A DNA stretch of 64,000 nt from JAKFDK01 sp036676195 (GTDB lineage Bacteria > Bacillota > Sulfobacillia > Symbiobacteriales > ZC4RG38): contig JAKFDK010000121.1 in assembly GCA_036676195.1 (NCBI GenBank), positions 24,285-88,284 on the forward strand, in the 5' to 3' direction. Of this stretch, positions 39,518-48,582 are shown piece by piece. The notes below the pieces were generated by a model. That model saw only the letters and a list, made by a program, of their open reading frames with translations. It had not been told where the DNA came from and did not search any database. Each line of letters starts with the position of its first letter. Within the stretch, counting starts at the first letter, position 1. A program made the position numbers and the translations under genes.

Positions 39518-40684
39518 TTGTTCGAGGTGTTGGGCTCCCCGCTGGCCGACGACCTGATTTGCCGGGCTCAGGCCCTGCTGGAAGATCTGGTGGCGGACAC
39601 GATCCGGATTGCCGAGACGCCTGCACCGACCGGTGACGAAGGTGCCCGCGCCCGGCTGGTGGCTGAGCGGATGATCACCGCAGGGGTCCCCGCCGTTGAG
39701 ATTGACTCTGCCGGCAATGTGGTCGGGCGACTGCCGGGCCGGGGCGGACCGGTGTTGTTACTGGCTGCGCACCTGGATACGGTTTTCCCCCACGGGACCG
39801 ATTTGACGGTCCACAAGGACTGTGAACTGCTGCGGGGACCGGGAGTCGGGGACAACTCCGCCAGTCTGGCCAGTCTGGTTCAGACCGCCAGGCTGCTGCT
39901 GGGAAGCGGGTATCCTCTAAAAGGAGACGTGATTCTGGCCGGAACCGTGGGGGAGGAGGGTCTGGGCAACCTGCGGGGGATGCGGGCGCTCATGGGTCGT
40001 CTGGCCGAACGGGTAGATTACGTGGTGCCCGTAGACGGAACCCTGGGCGGCCTGGTTCGACAGGCGGTGGGATCACGCCGGTACCGCCTGGTCGTGCAGG
40101 CGGAAGGAGGCCATTCCTGGGGGGCATTCGGAATGCCCAGTGCGATCCACAGTCTGTGCCAGATGGTGGCCCGCATCAGTGCTCTGCCGGTGCCGCAGGT
40201 GCCGCGGACCACATACAACGTGGGCACCATCCAGGGTGGCACCACCGTAAACGCCATCGCCAGTCGGGCAGAGGCCCTGTTGGACTTACGGTCGGTAGAC
40301 AGCACCGAACTCGGGCGGCTGGAGCGAGAGGTGGAGGAGATTGCCACGCGGGTCGCCCGGCAGGCTGGCGTGCAGGTTCGTCTCGAGCCGGTGGGCGAGC
40401 GGCCGGCGGGTATGATTCCGCAGAATCATCTGCTCTGCCAGGCGGTACATGCGGTGCATGAACGACTGGGGATCCGAACCCGCAGCTACCCGTCCAGCAC
40501 GGATGGAAACATTCCCCTGGCCATGGGCATCCCCGCGGTCACCATTGGGGTAACTGTGGGGGGCAACGGTCATCGGGAAGACGAATTCATTGAGGTGCCG
40601 CCACTGGCCCGGGGGCTGGCCCAGACGGTGCTCCTGGTTCTGGCGGTGCAGGACTTGCCGCTGCGGCAGCGCCAGAGGGGGTGA
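39518..40684 (+). CDS. M20 family metallopeptidase
   Basis: The 388-residue protein has the M20 zinc ligands and catalytic residues: HLDTVFPHG (His and the catalytic Asp), GVGDNSASL (bridging Asp), GEEGLGN (the two glutamates), VDG and a C-terminal GGNGHRE. A dimerisation domain lies at about 185-300. It should cleave a peptide, acyl-amino acid or similar amide. No signal peptide is present. The TTG start follows GCGAGGAGGGG. Its end overlaps the beginning of the dprA region. Confidence 0.9.
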   Translation: MFEVLGSPLADDLICRAQALLEDLVADTIRIAETPAPTGDEGARARLVAERMITAGVPAVEIDSAGNVVGRLPGRGGPVLLLAAHLDTVFPHGTDLTVHKDCELLRGPGVGDNSASLASLVQTARLLLGSGYPLKGDVILAGTVGEEGLGNLRGMRALMGRLAERVDYVVPVDGTLGGLVRQAVGSRRYRLVVQAEGGHSWGAFGMPSAIHSLCQMVARISALPVPQVPRTTYNVGTIQGGTTVNAIASRAEALLDLRSVDSTELGRLEREVEEIATRVARQAGVQVRLEPVGERPAGMIPQNHLLCQAVHAVHERLGIRTRSYPSSTDGNIPLAMGIPAVTIGVTVGGNGHREDEFIEVPPLARGLAQTVLLVLAVQDLPLRQRQRG

Positions 40685-40692
40685 CCCGGCCC

Positions 40693-41565
40693 ATGCGGGT
40701 ACTTACACCGGACGGGCCTGAATGGCCCGATCTGTTCCGGCCGATCGCCGATCCGCCCGTCCGCCTTTGGGCGCTGGGGCCGCTGGATGCAGGGCGTCTG
40801 GAGCCGGCGGTGGCCATTGTAGGATCCCGACGCCCCACCGCGTATGGGGTGGCAATGGCGGAGCGGCTGGCGGCAGACTTGGCCGTGGCCGGGATCACAG
40901 TGGTCAGCGGACTTGCCCTGGGTGTAGATACAGCGGCGCACCGGGGCGCTCTGAAGGCCGGGGGACGCTCGGCAGCGGTCCTGGGGTGCGGGGTCGATAT
41001 CGTGTACCCGCGCCGCTCCCATCCGGAATATCACGAACTCAGGCGTGCCGGGCTGATCCTTTCCGAGTATGCCCCGGGGACTCCGCCCATGCCCTATCAC
41101 TTTCCGACCCGCAACCGGCTGATCAGCGGGCTATGCCGGGCAGTGGTGGTGGTGGAGGCCGGGCTGAAGTCTGGTACACTGAAAACAGTGGATCATGCCC
41201 TGGCCCAGGGGCGCGACGTCTTTGCCGTTCCTGGTCCCGCCCGCAGTGTACTGAGTGCCGGTCCGCACCTGCTGATCCGCCAGGGGGCGCGGCTGATCAC
41301 CAGTGCGGCCGATCTGTTGGCCGACCTGGACTTGGGGGCGGAAGTGACGGAACCACTTGAACTACCCGCAGGGGGCGGTTCGGATGGGGATCAGGCCATG
41401 GCCCTGCTGGAGCGCAGCCCGGCCATGGCTGAGGACGTGGCGGTGGCCCTGCGGTGGACCGTACCCCGCACACTGGGCATTCTGACGGCCCTGGAGCTTG
41501 CGGGCCAGATCCGGCGGTTTCCGGACGGGTTGTTTCATAGAATTCCGCGCTCCGGAAGAGCCTAG
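40693..41565 (+). CDS. dprA: DNA-processing protein DprA
   Basis: DprA loads RecA onto incoming single-stranded DNA in transformation. The 290-residue protein has the Rossmann-like core: AIVGSRRPTAYGVAMAERLA, VSGLALGVDTAAHRGAL, FPTRNRLISGL, VVVEAGLKSGTL. A C-terminal winged-helix-like DML1 domain follows. I prefer the ATG at 40693, 8 nt after AGGGGGTGA; a GTG at 40681 overlaps that site. topA follows after 73 bp, the usual Bacillota order. Confidence 0.93.
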   Translation: MRVLTPDGPEWPDLFRPIADPPVRLWALGPLDAGRLEPAVAIVGSRRPTAYGVAMAERLAADLAVAGITVVSGLALGVDTAAHRGALKAGGRSAAVLGCGVDIVYPRRSHPEYHELRRAGLILSEYAPGTPPMPYHFPTRNRLISGLCRAVVVVEAGLKSGTLKTVDHALAQGRDVFAVPGPARSVLSAGPHLLIRQGARLITSAADLLADLDLGAEVTEPLELPAGGGSDGDQAMALLERSPAMAEDVAVALRWTVPRTLGILTALELAGQIRRFPDGLFHRIPRSGRA

Positions 41566-41638
41566 GTAACGAGATACCCCTGACCTCTGGTGCCAGCAGG
41601 CAAACCGGGGACGAGCAGGGTCGTGAGAGTGGGGGTCT

Positions 41639-43762
41639 GTGCAGGTGTCCAAGGCGCTGATCATCGTCGAATCGCCGGCGAAGGCCAAAACCATCGAAAA
41701 ATTCCTCGGGCGCCGGTATCAGGTTTCTGCTTCGCTGGGGCACGTGCGCGACCTGCCCAAATCCCAGTTGGGGGTAGACGTAGGCGGAGGATTTTCTCCC
41801 AAATACATTACCATCCGGGGCAAGGGCGACATCCTCAAGGAACTGCGGGAGCAGGCGAAAAAGGCCGATAAGATCTTACTCGCCACCGACCCTGACCGTG
41901 AGGGGGAAGCGATTTCCTGGCACCTCGCCCAGGTGCTTGGTCTGGATGACCAGCAGTTGTGCCGGATCGAGTTTTACGAAATCACCAAAGATGCGTTGCA
42001 AAAAGCGGTCAAAAATCCGCGCCAGATCGATCAAAACCGTGTCGAAGCCCAGCAGGCCCGCCGCATCCTCGATCGCCTGGTCGGCTACAAGCTTTCGCCC
42101 TTGCTCTGGAAAAAGGTTCGCCGGGGCTTGTCGGCCGGTCGGGTGCAGTCGGTGGCAGTGCGGCTGATTTCCGACCGTGAGGCGGAGATCCGTGCCTTTG
42201 TACCTGAGGAATACTGGACCCTTGATGCCCGGTTTGTCGCCGGTGCCAAAGCCGTGCCCTTCACCGCCCGGTACCACGGTCGGGTCGGGGAAAAACAGGA
42301 ACTCAAGCGGGAGCAGGAAACCCAAGGCATCATGGCAGCCGTGAGCGGCCAGTCCTTTACCGTCAGCGCAGTTCGCCGCAAGGAACGGCGCCGGCATCCT
42401 GCCCTGCCGTTTACCACCTCCACGCTCCAACAGGAAGCGGTCCGTAAGCTGGGGTTCAGCGTGCGCCGGACCATGAGCGTGGCACAGCAACTGTACGAAG
42501 GTCTGGATCTGGGCGAACTAGGCCATGTGGGTCTGGTCACCTACATCCGCACCGATGCCGCCCGTGTAGCTGAAGAAGCGCAGGCGGCCGCCGCGGAGTA
42601 TATTCGGGAGACCTGGGGGACGGACTTCGTCGGGGCGCCGGATCGAAGGGACGCCAAGGAGAAACCCGGGGTCCAGGGCGCCCACGAGGCGATTCGGCCC
42701 ACCACAGTGACCCTGACCCCTGAAGTGGTGAAGCCTTCCCTGACCAGCGAGCAGTTCAAGCTGTATAAACTGATCTGGGAGCGGTTCGTTGCCTCCCAGA
42801 TGGCACCGGCTGTGATGGATACGGTCAGTGTGGATATCACAGCGGCCCAGCAGGTTTTCCGTGCTACCGGTTCTACCATCAAGTTCGCCGGATTCATGAC
42901 GGTATACATCGAAGGCGAGGACGACAAGGAAGCAGAAGAAGAGGGGTTGTTGCCCGACCTCAGCGAAGGCCAGTCCCTGGCCCTGGTCGAGCTGATCCCC
43001 GGGCAGCATTTCACCAGTCCACCGCCGCGCTTTACTGAAGCCACGCTGGTCAAGGCCTTGGAGGAACGGGCCATCGGCCGGCCATCCACCTATGCGCCCA
43101 TTATTGAAACCGTCCAGGCCCGGGGATACGTGGTGAAGGAAGACAAGCGTTTCGCCCCCACGGAACTGGGGATCCTGGTCGTGGATCTGCTCAAGGAATA
43201 CTTTCCGGAGATCATCGACGTCGAGTTCACCGCCCACATGGAGCGGCAGCTTGACGAAATTGAAGAAGGGCAGGCCGATTGGCAACAGGTGCTGGGCCGC
43301 TTCTATGGCCCGTTCGAGTCTGTGCTGATCGAGGCAGAAGAGAAGATTGGCGGCTTCGAATTACAAGATGAAGTAACCGATATACTCTGCGAGAAATGCG
43401 GGCAGGCCCATCTTGTCATTAAATATGGCCGATTCGGAAAATTTATGGCATGCCCCCGCTTCCCGGAGTGCAAACACACCCTGCCCATCCTGGAAAAGAC
43501 CGGCGTCCAGTGCCCCACCTGCCGACAGGGTGAACTAGTTGAGCGGAAGAGCAAGAAAGGCCGGAAGTTCTACGGCTGTGAGCGCTACCCCACCTGTGAT
43601 TTTGTGGTCTGGCAAAAACCAGTGCCTGAGCGTCACTGTCCGGAGTGCGGCGGGATTCTGGTGGAAAAGAAGGATAAGGAACGGGGTCTCCTCCATACCT
43701 GTATCAAGGAAGATTGCGGGTTTACGGAGGTCGCACAGTCCATTGAGGAGATACCATCCTGA
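41639..43762 (+). CDS. topA: DNA topoisomerase I
   Basis: TopA relaxes negative supercoils. The 707-residue type IA enzyme has the Toprim N-terminus (LIIVESPAKAKTIEKFLG, DPDREGEAI) and the active-site tyrosine Tyr302 in GLVTYIRTD. Three C-terminal zinc ribbons follow (CEKC...CPRFPEC, CPTC...CERYPTC, CPEC...CIKEDC). A GTG 6 nt further in (41645) is an alternative start that would remove two residues. A strong terminator follows. Confidence 0.97.
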   Translation: MQVSKALIIVESPAKAKTIEKFLGRRYQVSASLGHVRDLPKSQLGVDVGGGFSPKYITIRGKGDILKELREQAKKADKILLATDPDREGEAISWHLAQVLGLDDQQLCRIEFYEITKDALQKAVKNPRQIDQNRVEAQQARRILDRLVGYKLSPLLWKKVRRGLSAGRVQSVAVRLISDREAEIRAFVPEEYWTLDARFVAGAKAVPFTARYHGRVGEKQELKREQETQGIMAAVSGQSFTVSAVRRKERRRHPALPFTTSTLQQEAVRKLGFSVRRTMSVAQQLYEGLDLGELGHVGLVTYIRTDAARVAEEAQAAAAEYIRETWGTDFVGAPDRRDAKEKPGVQGAHEAIRPTTVTLTPEVVKPSLTSEQFKLYKLIWERFVASQMAPAVMDTVSVDITAAQQVFRATGSTIKFAGFMTVYIEGEDDKEAEEEGLLPDLSEGQSLALVELIPGQHFTSPPPRFTEATLVKALEERAIGRPSTYAPIIETVQARGYVVKEDKRFAPTELGILVVDLLKEYFPEIIDVEFTAHMERQLDEIEEGQADWQQVLGRFYGPFESVLIEAEEKIGGFELQDEVTDILCEKCGQAHLVIKYGRFGKFMACPRFPECKHTLPILEKTGVQCPTCRQGELVERKSKKGRKFYGCERYPTCDFVVWQKPVPERHCPECGGILVEKKDKERGLLHTCIKEDCGFTEVAQSIEEIPS

Positions 43763-43812
43763 CCGGTCCGTCTGTCGGCGCGGCGGCAACCAACTCGGAT
43801 CCGGCTGCGCAA

Positions 43813-43839
43813 CAGCCCGTAGGATCGTCCTACGGGCTG
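43813..43839 (+). terminator. Terminator of topA
   Basis: CAGCCCGTAGGA and TCCTACGGGCTG form a perfect 12-bp stem with a TCG loop, followed by CTTGTGTG. Confidence 0.75.
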
Positions 43840-43933
43840 CTTGTGTGCCCGGTTGGCTTTACGGATGGGCGGGGCCGTCTGCACGGTAACAAGCGGGACT
43901 CGGTCCGGGAGTTTGTATACTGGAGGTAAGGAC

Positions 43934-45286
43934 ATGACGGCAGCAATCACCGTGGTCGGAGCCGGATTGGCCGGGTCGGAAGCCGCCTGGCAGGCAGCGG
44001 AACGCGGGGTTAAAGTGACCCTGCACGAAATGCGACCGATCCATTCCACGGGGGTGCACCGGAGCGGGGATTTCGCAGAACTGGTGTGTTCCAATTCTCT
44101 GCGTGGCGCAGACCTGACCAATGCGGTCGGGCTGCTGAAGGAGGAGTTGCGCCGGCTTGGCTCGCTGATCATGCAACAGGCGGATGCCCATGCCGTGCCG
44201 GCCGGTGGCGCCCTGGCCGTGGACCGGGAAGGGTTCAGTCGAGCCGTCACTGCCGCGGTCACCGGGCACCCCAACATCACCGTCATCAGGCAGGAAGTCC
44301 CGCAGATTCCACCCGGTGGGGTTGTCGTCATTGCCACCGGTCCCCTGACCTCTGCGCCGATGGCAGCAGATATTCAGCGTTTGACCGGTCAGGGGTATCT
44401 GAGCTTTTTCGATGCGGCAGCACCCATCGTGACGGTGGACAGCATTGACATGAACAAGGTCTACCGTTTGTCCCGGTACGGAAAGGGCGCCGGCGATGAG
44501 TACCTGAACTGCCCCATGACTCGGGAGGAGTACGATACCTTTTACGATGCCCTGATGGGCGCCGAAAAGGTAATCGGGCACCACCCAGATGAGGTGAAAG
44601 TACAGTACTTTGAGGGCTGCCTGCCGGTAGAGGAGATGGCGCGCCGGGGACGGGATACGCTCCGATACGGGCCGCTCAAGCCGGTGGGACTACCCGACCC
44701 GCGCACTGGCCGGGAACCGTATGCCGTGGTTCAGTTGCGCCAGGACAACGCGGCGGCCAGCCTCTACAATCTGGTCGGCTTTCAGACCAGTTTGAAGTGG
44801 GGTGACCAACAGCGCGTGTTCCGCCTGATCCCTGGGTTAGAGGCGGCCGAATTCGCCCGGATGGGTGTGATTCACCGCAATACCTATATGAAGTCACCAC
44901 GCCTGCTGCTCCCGACTCTGCAAACCAGGCAGCGACCGACCCTCCTGTTTGCCGGGCAAATGACCGGAGTCGAAGGATACGTGGAGTCCTGCTCCGGCGG
45001 CCTGGTGGCCGGGGTGAACGGCGCCCGCCTCGCGCTGGGGCAGCCGCCCCTGCAATTCCCACCCGAGACAGCCGTGGGTGCACTGGCCCGGTATATCACT
45101 GAAGCCGACCCCGATCACTTCCAGCCGATGAACATCGCCTTTGGGCTGTTGCCCCCGCTCGCAGGCCGGATCAGGGATAAGAAGGCGAAGAAATCGGCTG
45201 TGGCAGAACGGGCCCTGGCTGCACTGGCTGAATTCCAGGCGCAGCCTGCCTGGGCTGCCCAGAATTTAACACAAACACCGCGATAG
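43934..45286 (+). CDS. trmFO: Methylenetetrahydrofolate-tRNA (uracil54-C5)-methyltransferase TrmFO
   Basis: TrmFO makes T54 in tRNA using methylene-folate and FAD. The 450-residue protein has the FAD-binding GAGLAGSEAAW near the start, LHEMRP, ELVCSNSLRG, and the cysteine-bearing YFEGCLPVEEMARRG segment. The ATG at 43934 follows GGAGGTAAG. It lies after topA, as in other Bacillota. The xerC gene that often follows is missing here. Confidence 0.95.
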   Translation: MTAAITVVGAGLAGSEAAWQAAERGVKVTLHEMRPIHSTGVHRSGDFAELVCSNSLRGADLTNAVGLLKEELRRLGSLIMQQADAHAVPAGGALAVDREGFSRAVTAAVTGHPNITVIRQEVPQIPPGGVVVIATGPLTSAPMAADIQRLTGQGYLSFFDAAAPIVTVDSIDMNKVYRLSRYGKGAGDEYLNCPMTREEYDTFYDALMGAEKVIGHHPDEVKVQYFEGCLPVEEMARRGRDTLRYGPLKPVGLPDPRTGREPYAVVQLRQDNAAASLYNLVGFQTSLKWGDQQRVFRLIPGLEAAEFARMGVIHRNTYMKSPRLLLPTLQTRQRPTLLFAGQMTGVEGYVESCSGGLVAGVNGARLALGQPPLQFPPETAVGALARYITEADPDHFQPMNIAFGLLPPLAGRIRDKKAKKSAVAERALAALAEFQAQPAWAAQNLTQTPR

Positions 45287-45379
45287 ACCAAAAAACATGA
45301 AAAATCGTCTATTATGTATCCCGTCGCACCAGATCGCGCAGGCAGAAAAAAGACCGGCCAAATTGACACCGTTTCCTAC

Positions 45380-45394
45380 AATTTTACGAATAGT
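45380..45394. promoter_or_regulatory. Possible CodY box upstream of hslV-hslU-codY
   Basis: AATTTTACGAATAGT matches 11 of 15 positions of the CodY consensus AATTTTCWGAAAATT. It lies 5 bp upstream of the -35 at 45399. Autoregulation of codY is known in Bacillus. Four mismatches keep this tentative. Confidence 0.4.
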
Positions 45395-45398
45395 AGCC

Positions 45399-45428
45399 TT
45401 GCCACGACACTATTGATTGTGGTAGAAT
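45399..45428 (+). promoter_or_regulatory. Promoter of the hslV-hslU-codY operon
   Basis: TTGCCA (45399-45404) and TAGAAT (45423-45428) are 18 bp apart; both match the consensus well. Transcription should start near 45435, giving a leader of about 225 nt before hslV. Confidence 0.65.
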
Positions 45429-45658
45429 GGCTTGCGCAAGGTTCGACAAATGCCTTCCGGCCCTGTTCCAGGGCGGGTTGGCGGTACCGCTGAGTCCGGC
45501 GACCTGCGGCGGTTGGCAAGAGCAAGACCGTTGGGGCGAGGACGGCGGTCGTGTCCCTGGTGACGAACCGGGGCCGGCGCGACGCCCTCCGCCTTTGCAT
45601 GTTTGCAGGCAAGCGGTACGGAATGCGAATGTTGCGCACCTCAAGCGAGGTGGGTACC

Positions 45659-46198
45659 ATGTTCCACGGCACTACCATTGCGGCGGTGCGGCGGGACGGC
45701 CGGGGAGCTATGGCAGGGGACGGCCAGGTTACCTTGGGTCAAAATCAGGTCATGAAGCACAAGGCCCGGAAGATTCGCCGTATCTGGAATGACCAGGTAT
45801 TGGCAGGGTTTGCTGGATCGGTGGCGGACGCTCTGACTCTGTTGGAGAAGTTCGAGGCCCGGTTGGAGGAAGCGCGCGGCCACCTGCCCCGAGCCGCTGT
45901 GGCTGTAGCCCGGGAATGGCGCACCGACCGGATGCTCCGTCAACTCGAAGCCCTGCTGCTGGTCATGGACCGCACGACGCTGCTCGTTGTCTCCGGTTCC
46001 GGTGAAGTAATCGAACCGGATGACGGGGTGGCAGCCATTGGGTCGGGCGGGCCATACGCGCTGGCGGCCGCACGGGCGCTGACCCGTCACAGTAGTCTGG
46101 ATGCCCGGCAGATCGCCGAAGCAGCACTCCGCACCGCTGCCTCCATTTGTGTTTACACAAATGACCAGCTAATTGTGGAGGAGGTCGGCGGGCAATGA
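45659..46198 (+). CDS. hslV: ATP-dependent protease subunit HslV (ClpQ)
   Basis: HslV is the peptidase ring of the HslVU protease. The 179-residue protein begins MFHGTTIAAVRRDG; the N-terminal nucleophile Thr (in the GTTI motif) is exposed after processing. GDGQVTLG and GSGGPYALAAARAL are conserved. I choose the ATG at 45659, after GAGGTGGG; longer forms do not fit the family. Here the nucleophile is Thr, unlike the Ser of Bacillus ClpQ. Its end overlaps hslU by 4 nt. Confidence 0.94.
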   Translation: MFHGTTIAAVRRDGRGAMAGDGQVTLGQNQVMKHKARKIRRIWNDQVLAGFAGSVADALTLLEKFEARLEEARGHLPRAAVAVAREWRTDRMLRQLEALLLVMDRTTLLVVSGSGEVIEPDDGVAAIGSGGPYALAAARALTRHSSLDARQIAEAALRTAASICVYTNDQLIVEEVGGQ

Positions 46199-47601
46199 CC
46201 GATTTGACCCCACGGCAGATCGTCTCCGAATTGGACAAGTACATTGTAGGGCAGGGAGCTGCCAAAAAGGCGGTGGCTGTGGCGCTGCGTAACCGCGTGC
46301 GTCGGGCCAGGTTGCCTTCTGAATTGCAGGATGAGGTGGTGCCCAAGAATATCTTGATGATCGGGCCTACCGGTGTAGGGAAAACGGAGGTTGCGCGCCG
46401 GCTGGCCAAACTGGTTGGAGCGCCGTTCACCAAAGTTGAGGCCACCAAGTACACCGAGGTTGGCTACGTGGGCCGGGATGTTGAATCCATGGTCCGTGAC
46501 CTGGTGGAAACGGCCGTCAGAATGGTCAAGGCCGAGCGGATCGCTAGCGTCAGGGATCAGGCAGCCTGTGCTGTCGAGGAGCGGATCATCGAGGCCATGT
46601 TCCCAAGGCCGGCCCGGCCGGCACCGGTGCGGAATCCCCTGCAGGCACTACTTGGGGCGGTTGAATCCGCTGAAGGCATTGAGGCAAAAGAGTTCGAACC
46701 AAGCCAGCAACACTACCAGGCCAATCGGCAGGAGTTGCTGGCACAACTGCGCAACGGTACCCTTGAAGGTAAGTACATCGAAGTCGAGTTGGAGGAGAAC
46801 GGCGGCCCCGCCATCCTCCCAGCCGTGCCTGGGATTCAGGGCATGGACGAAATCGGGATTGACCTGCAGGAGTTTTTGGGAAGCCTGTTACCCAGGCATC
46901 GCCGGCGAAAAAAGGTGACTGTAGCGCAGGGGCGTGAACTGCTGCTGCAAGAAGAAGCGGCCCGCCTCATCGATATGGATCAAGTAGTGGTGGAGGCCGT
47001 GCACCGGGCGGAAAATCATGGAATGATTTTCATCGATGAATTTGACAAAATCGCTGGCAAGGAAAAGTCTTATGGACCGGACGTCTCTCGGGAAGGTGTC
47101 CAGCGTGACATCCTACCCATCGTGGAGGGCGCCACGGTCAATACAAAATATGGGCCAGTTCGCACCCATCATATCCTGTTTATGGCTGCCGGTGCGTTTC
47201 ATCTGGCCAAAGCAACCGATCTCATTCCCGAATTGCAGGGGCGTTTCCCGATCCGGGTAGAGTTAGCCCCGCTGACTGAGGCGGATTTTATCCGCATTCT
47301 GACTGAACCGAAAACGGCGCTGACCCGCCAGTACACCGCCTTGTTGGCGGCGGACGGTGTGCACCTTCAGTTCACACCAGATGGCGTGGCGGCTGTTGCT
47401 GCCGTGGCTACGAAGGTAAACAGCGAAACCGAGGATATCGGTGCGCGACGTCTGTACACCGTTTTGGAAAAACTCCTAGAGGACATCTCCTTCGCAGCTC
47501 CTGACGCAGCCCTTGGCCAGATTGTGATCAACCAGGACTATGTGCACGAAAAGCTTGGTGGAATCCTGGCCCAGCGCGATGTCAGCCGGTTCATTCTCTA
47601 A
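46195..47601 (+). CDS. hslU: ATP-dependent protease ATPase subunit HslU (ClpY)
   Basis: HslU unfolds substrates for HslV. The 468-residue AAA+ protein has Walker A GPTGVGKTE (Lys63), Walker B IFIDEFDKIA, the intermediate domain around 110-240, sensor and end segments ETEDIGARRLYTVLE. The C-terminal tail ends DVSRFIL, which inserts into HslV. The ATG overlaps hslV, so the subunits are translationally coupled. Confidence 0.96.
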   Translation: MTDLTPRQIVSELDKYIVGQGAAKKAVAVALRNRVRRARLPSELQDEVVPKNILMIGPTGVGKTEVARRLAKLVGAPFTKVEATKYTEVGYVGRDVESMVRDLVETAVRMVKAERIASVRDQAACAVEERIIEAMFPRPARPAPVRNPLQALLGAVESAEGIEAKEFEPSQQHYQANRQELLAQLRNGTLEGKYIEVELEENGGPAILPAVPGIQGMDEIGIDLQEFLGSLLPRHRRRKKVTVAQGRELLLQEEAARLIDMDQVVVEAVHRAENHGMIFIDEFDKIAGKEKSYGPDVSREGVQRDILPIVEGATVNTKYGPVRTHHILFMAAGAFHLAKATDLIPELQGRFPIRVELAPLTEADFIRILTEPKTALTRQYTALLAADGVHLQFTPDGVAAVAAVATKVNSETEDIGARRLYTVLEKLLEDISFAAPDAALGQIVINQDYVHEKLGGILAQRDVSRFIL

Positions 47602-47637
47602 ATCCCAGACCTGCCACTGAACGGAGGCACATTGATC

Positions 47638-48393
47638 ATGAAGACTCTGCTTGACAAGACCCGGCGTGTCAACCGGCTTCTGCAGCGCAGCGCCGGCACT
47701 CAGGTAAACTTCAGCGAGATGGCTGAGGTGCTCTCTGAGTTGGTCGATGCCAACGTCTACGTCGTTTCTCGCAAGGGCAAAGTACTCGGGGCCGGTATCC
47801 GCAGCGCCAGTGCCGAGATTGTTGGCGCCGTCTTGCCAGAAGAGTTTAACACCAAATTGATGAAGATTGATGAAACCACCACTGACGCGACCTTTGGCCG
47901 TGTGCCGGCTAACAAAGACGGTGTGGAACTCGCTTTTGAGGAGCCGAACGCGACGGTTGTGCCAGTCAACGGCGGCGGCGAGCGCCTGGGCACCTTGGTC
48001 CTCGGCCGTGCCACCGGTGCGTTTGTGGAGGAAGAACTCATTCTGGGCGAACTCGGAGCTACGGTGGTAGGAATGGAAATCCTGCGCTCGCACGCGGCGG
48101 AAATGGAAGACGAGGCCCGCAAGAAGGCTGCCGTTCAGGTGGCTTTGGGCACGCTTTCTTACTCGGAGTTAGAGGCTGTCCAGCACATCTTTGATGAACT
48201 GGACGGGAACGAAGGACTCCTGGTCGCCTCCAAAATCGCTGACCGGGTTGGAATTACCCGTTCTGTCATTGTCAACGCCCTGCGCAAGTTTGAATCCGCC
48301 GGAGTGATCGAATCCCGCAGTTTGGGCATGAAGGGCACCCATATCAAGGTGCTCAATGATCGCCTGGTGGATGAACTGCGCAAGCTGCGTTAA
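47638..48393 (+). CDS. codY: GTP- and branched-chain amino-acid-sensing repressor CodY
   Basis: CodY represses stationary-phase and nutrient genes when GTP and Ile/Leu/Val are high. The 251-residue protein has an N-terminal GAF domain (ligand pocket, about 1-150) and a C-terminal winged helix with ASKIADRVGITRSVIVNALR. The end, RSLGMKGTHIKVLN, is close to Bacillus CodY. The ATG at 47638 is 10 nt after GGAGG; a TTG 6 nt upstream is a less likely start. A strong terminator follows, then the flagellar operon. Confidence 0.96.
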   Translation: MKTLLDKTRRVNRLLQRSAGTQVNFSEMAEVLSELVDANVYVVSRKGKVLGAGIRSASAEIVGAVLPEEFNTKLMKIDETTTDATFGRVPANKDGVELAFEEPNATVVPVNGGGERLGTLVLGRATGAFVEEELILGELGATVVGMEILRSHAAEMEDEARKKAAVQVALGTLSYSELEAVQHIFDELDGNEGLLVASKIADRVGITRSVIVNALRKFESAGVIESRSLGMKGTHIKVLNDRLVDELRKLR

Positions 48394-48410
48394 TCAGGAA
48401 TGATGGCGGT

Positions 48411-48447
48411 AAAGGGCCATTGCCATGGGCAGTGGCCCTTTATGTTT
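48411..48447 (+). terminator. Strong terminator of codY
   Basis: AAAGGGCCATTGCC and GGCAGTGGCCCTTT pair over 14 bp with one wobble and an ATG loop, then ATGTTTTT. Confidence 0.9.
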
Positions 48448-48552
48448 TTGCCCGGTGATCCGATGAATGAAATAGCAGAATGGCCCTGGAGGGTACGGTG
48501 TCCGGAGAAATGTCGTGATTTGATCTTTTGTGCTTTTAAACTGATAGCCCTG

Positions 48553-48582
48553 GGAGGAAAAGGACTCATATTCGTCGAAACA
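48553..48582 (+). promoter_or_regulatory. Candidate sigma-H-like promoter upstream of flgB
   Basis: GGAGGAAAA (48553-48561) fits the sigma-H -35 consensus fully. GTCGAAACA (48574-48582) fits the -10 core except at two positions (GAAAC for GAATw). The spacing is 12 bp. It is the best promoter-like sequence in the gap, but weak at the -10. Confidence 0.3.

Larger units (their letters stand above)
45287..45658. other. 372-bp gene-free region before hslV
   Basis: It holds a CodY-box-like sequence at 45380 and a promoter at 45399, then a leader of about 225 nt. The leader contains small hairpins such as GCCCTG/CAGGGC near 45465 and GACCG/CGGTC near 45525-45550. I see no convincing gene, no intrinsic terminator and no known riboswitch. 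A gene for XerC would be expected here in many relatives; it is absent. Confidence 0.6.

Noticed and set aside
43916..43921. TATACT before trmFO as a promoter
   Set aside because: It directly touches the ribosome site; transcription would start about 4 nt before the ATG, leaving no ribosome site in the mRNA.
45640..45664. GAGGTGGGTACC near the hslV start looks like a T-box antiterminator sequence
   Set aside because: There is no following terminator, no specifier loop or AGTA box found upstream, and hslV is not an amino-acid gene. The GAGGTGGG works as a ribosome site.
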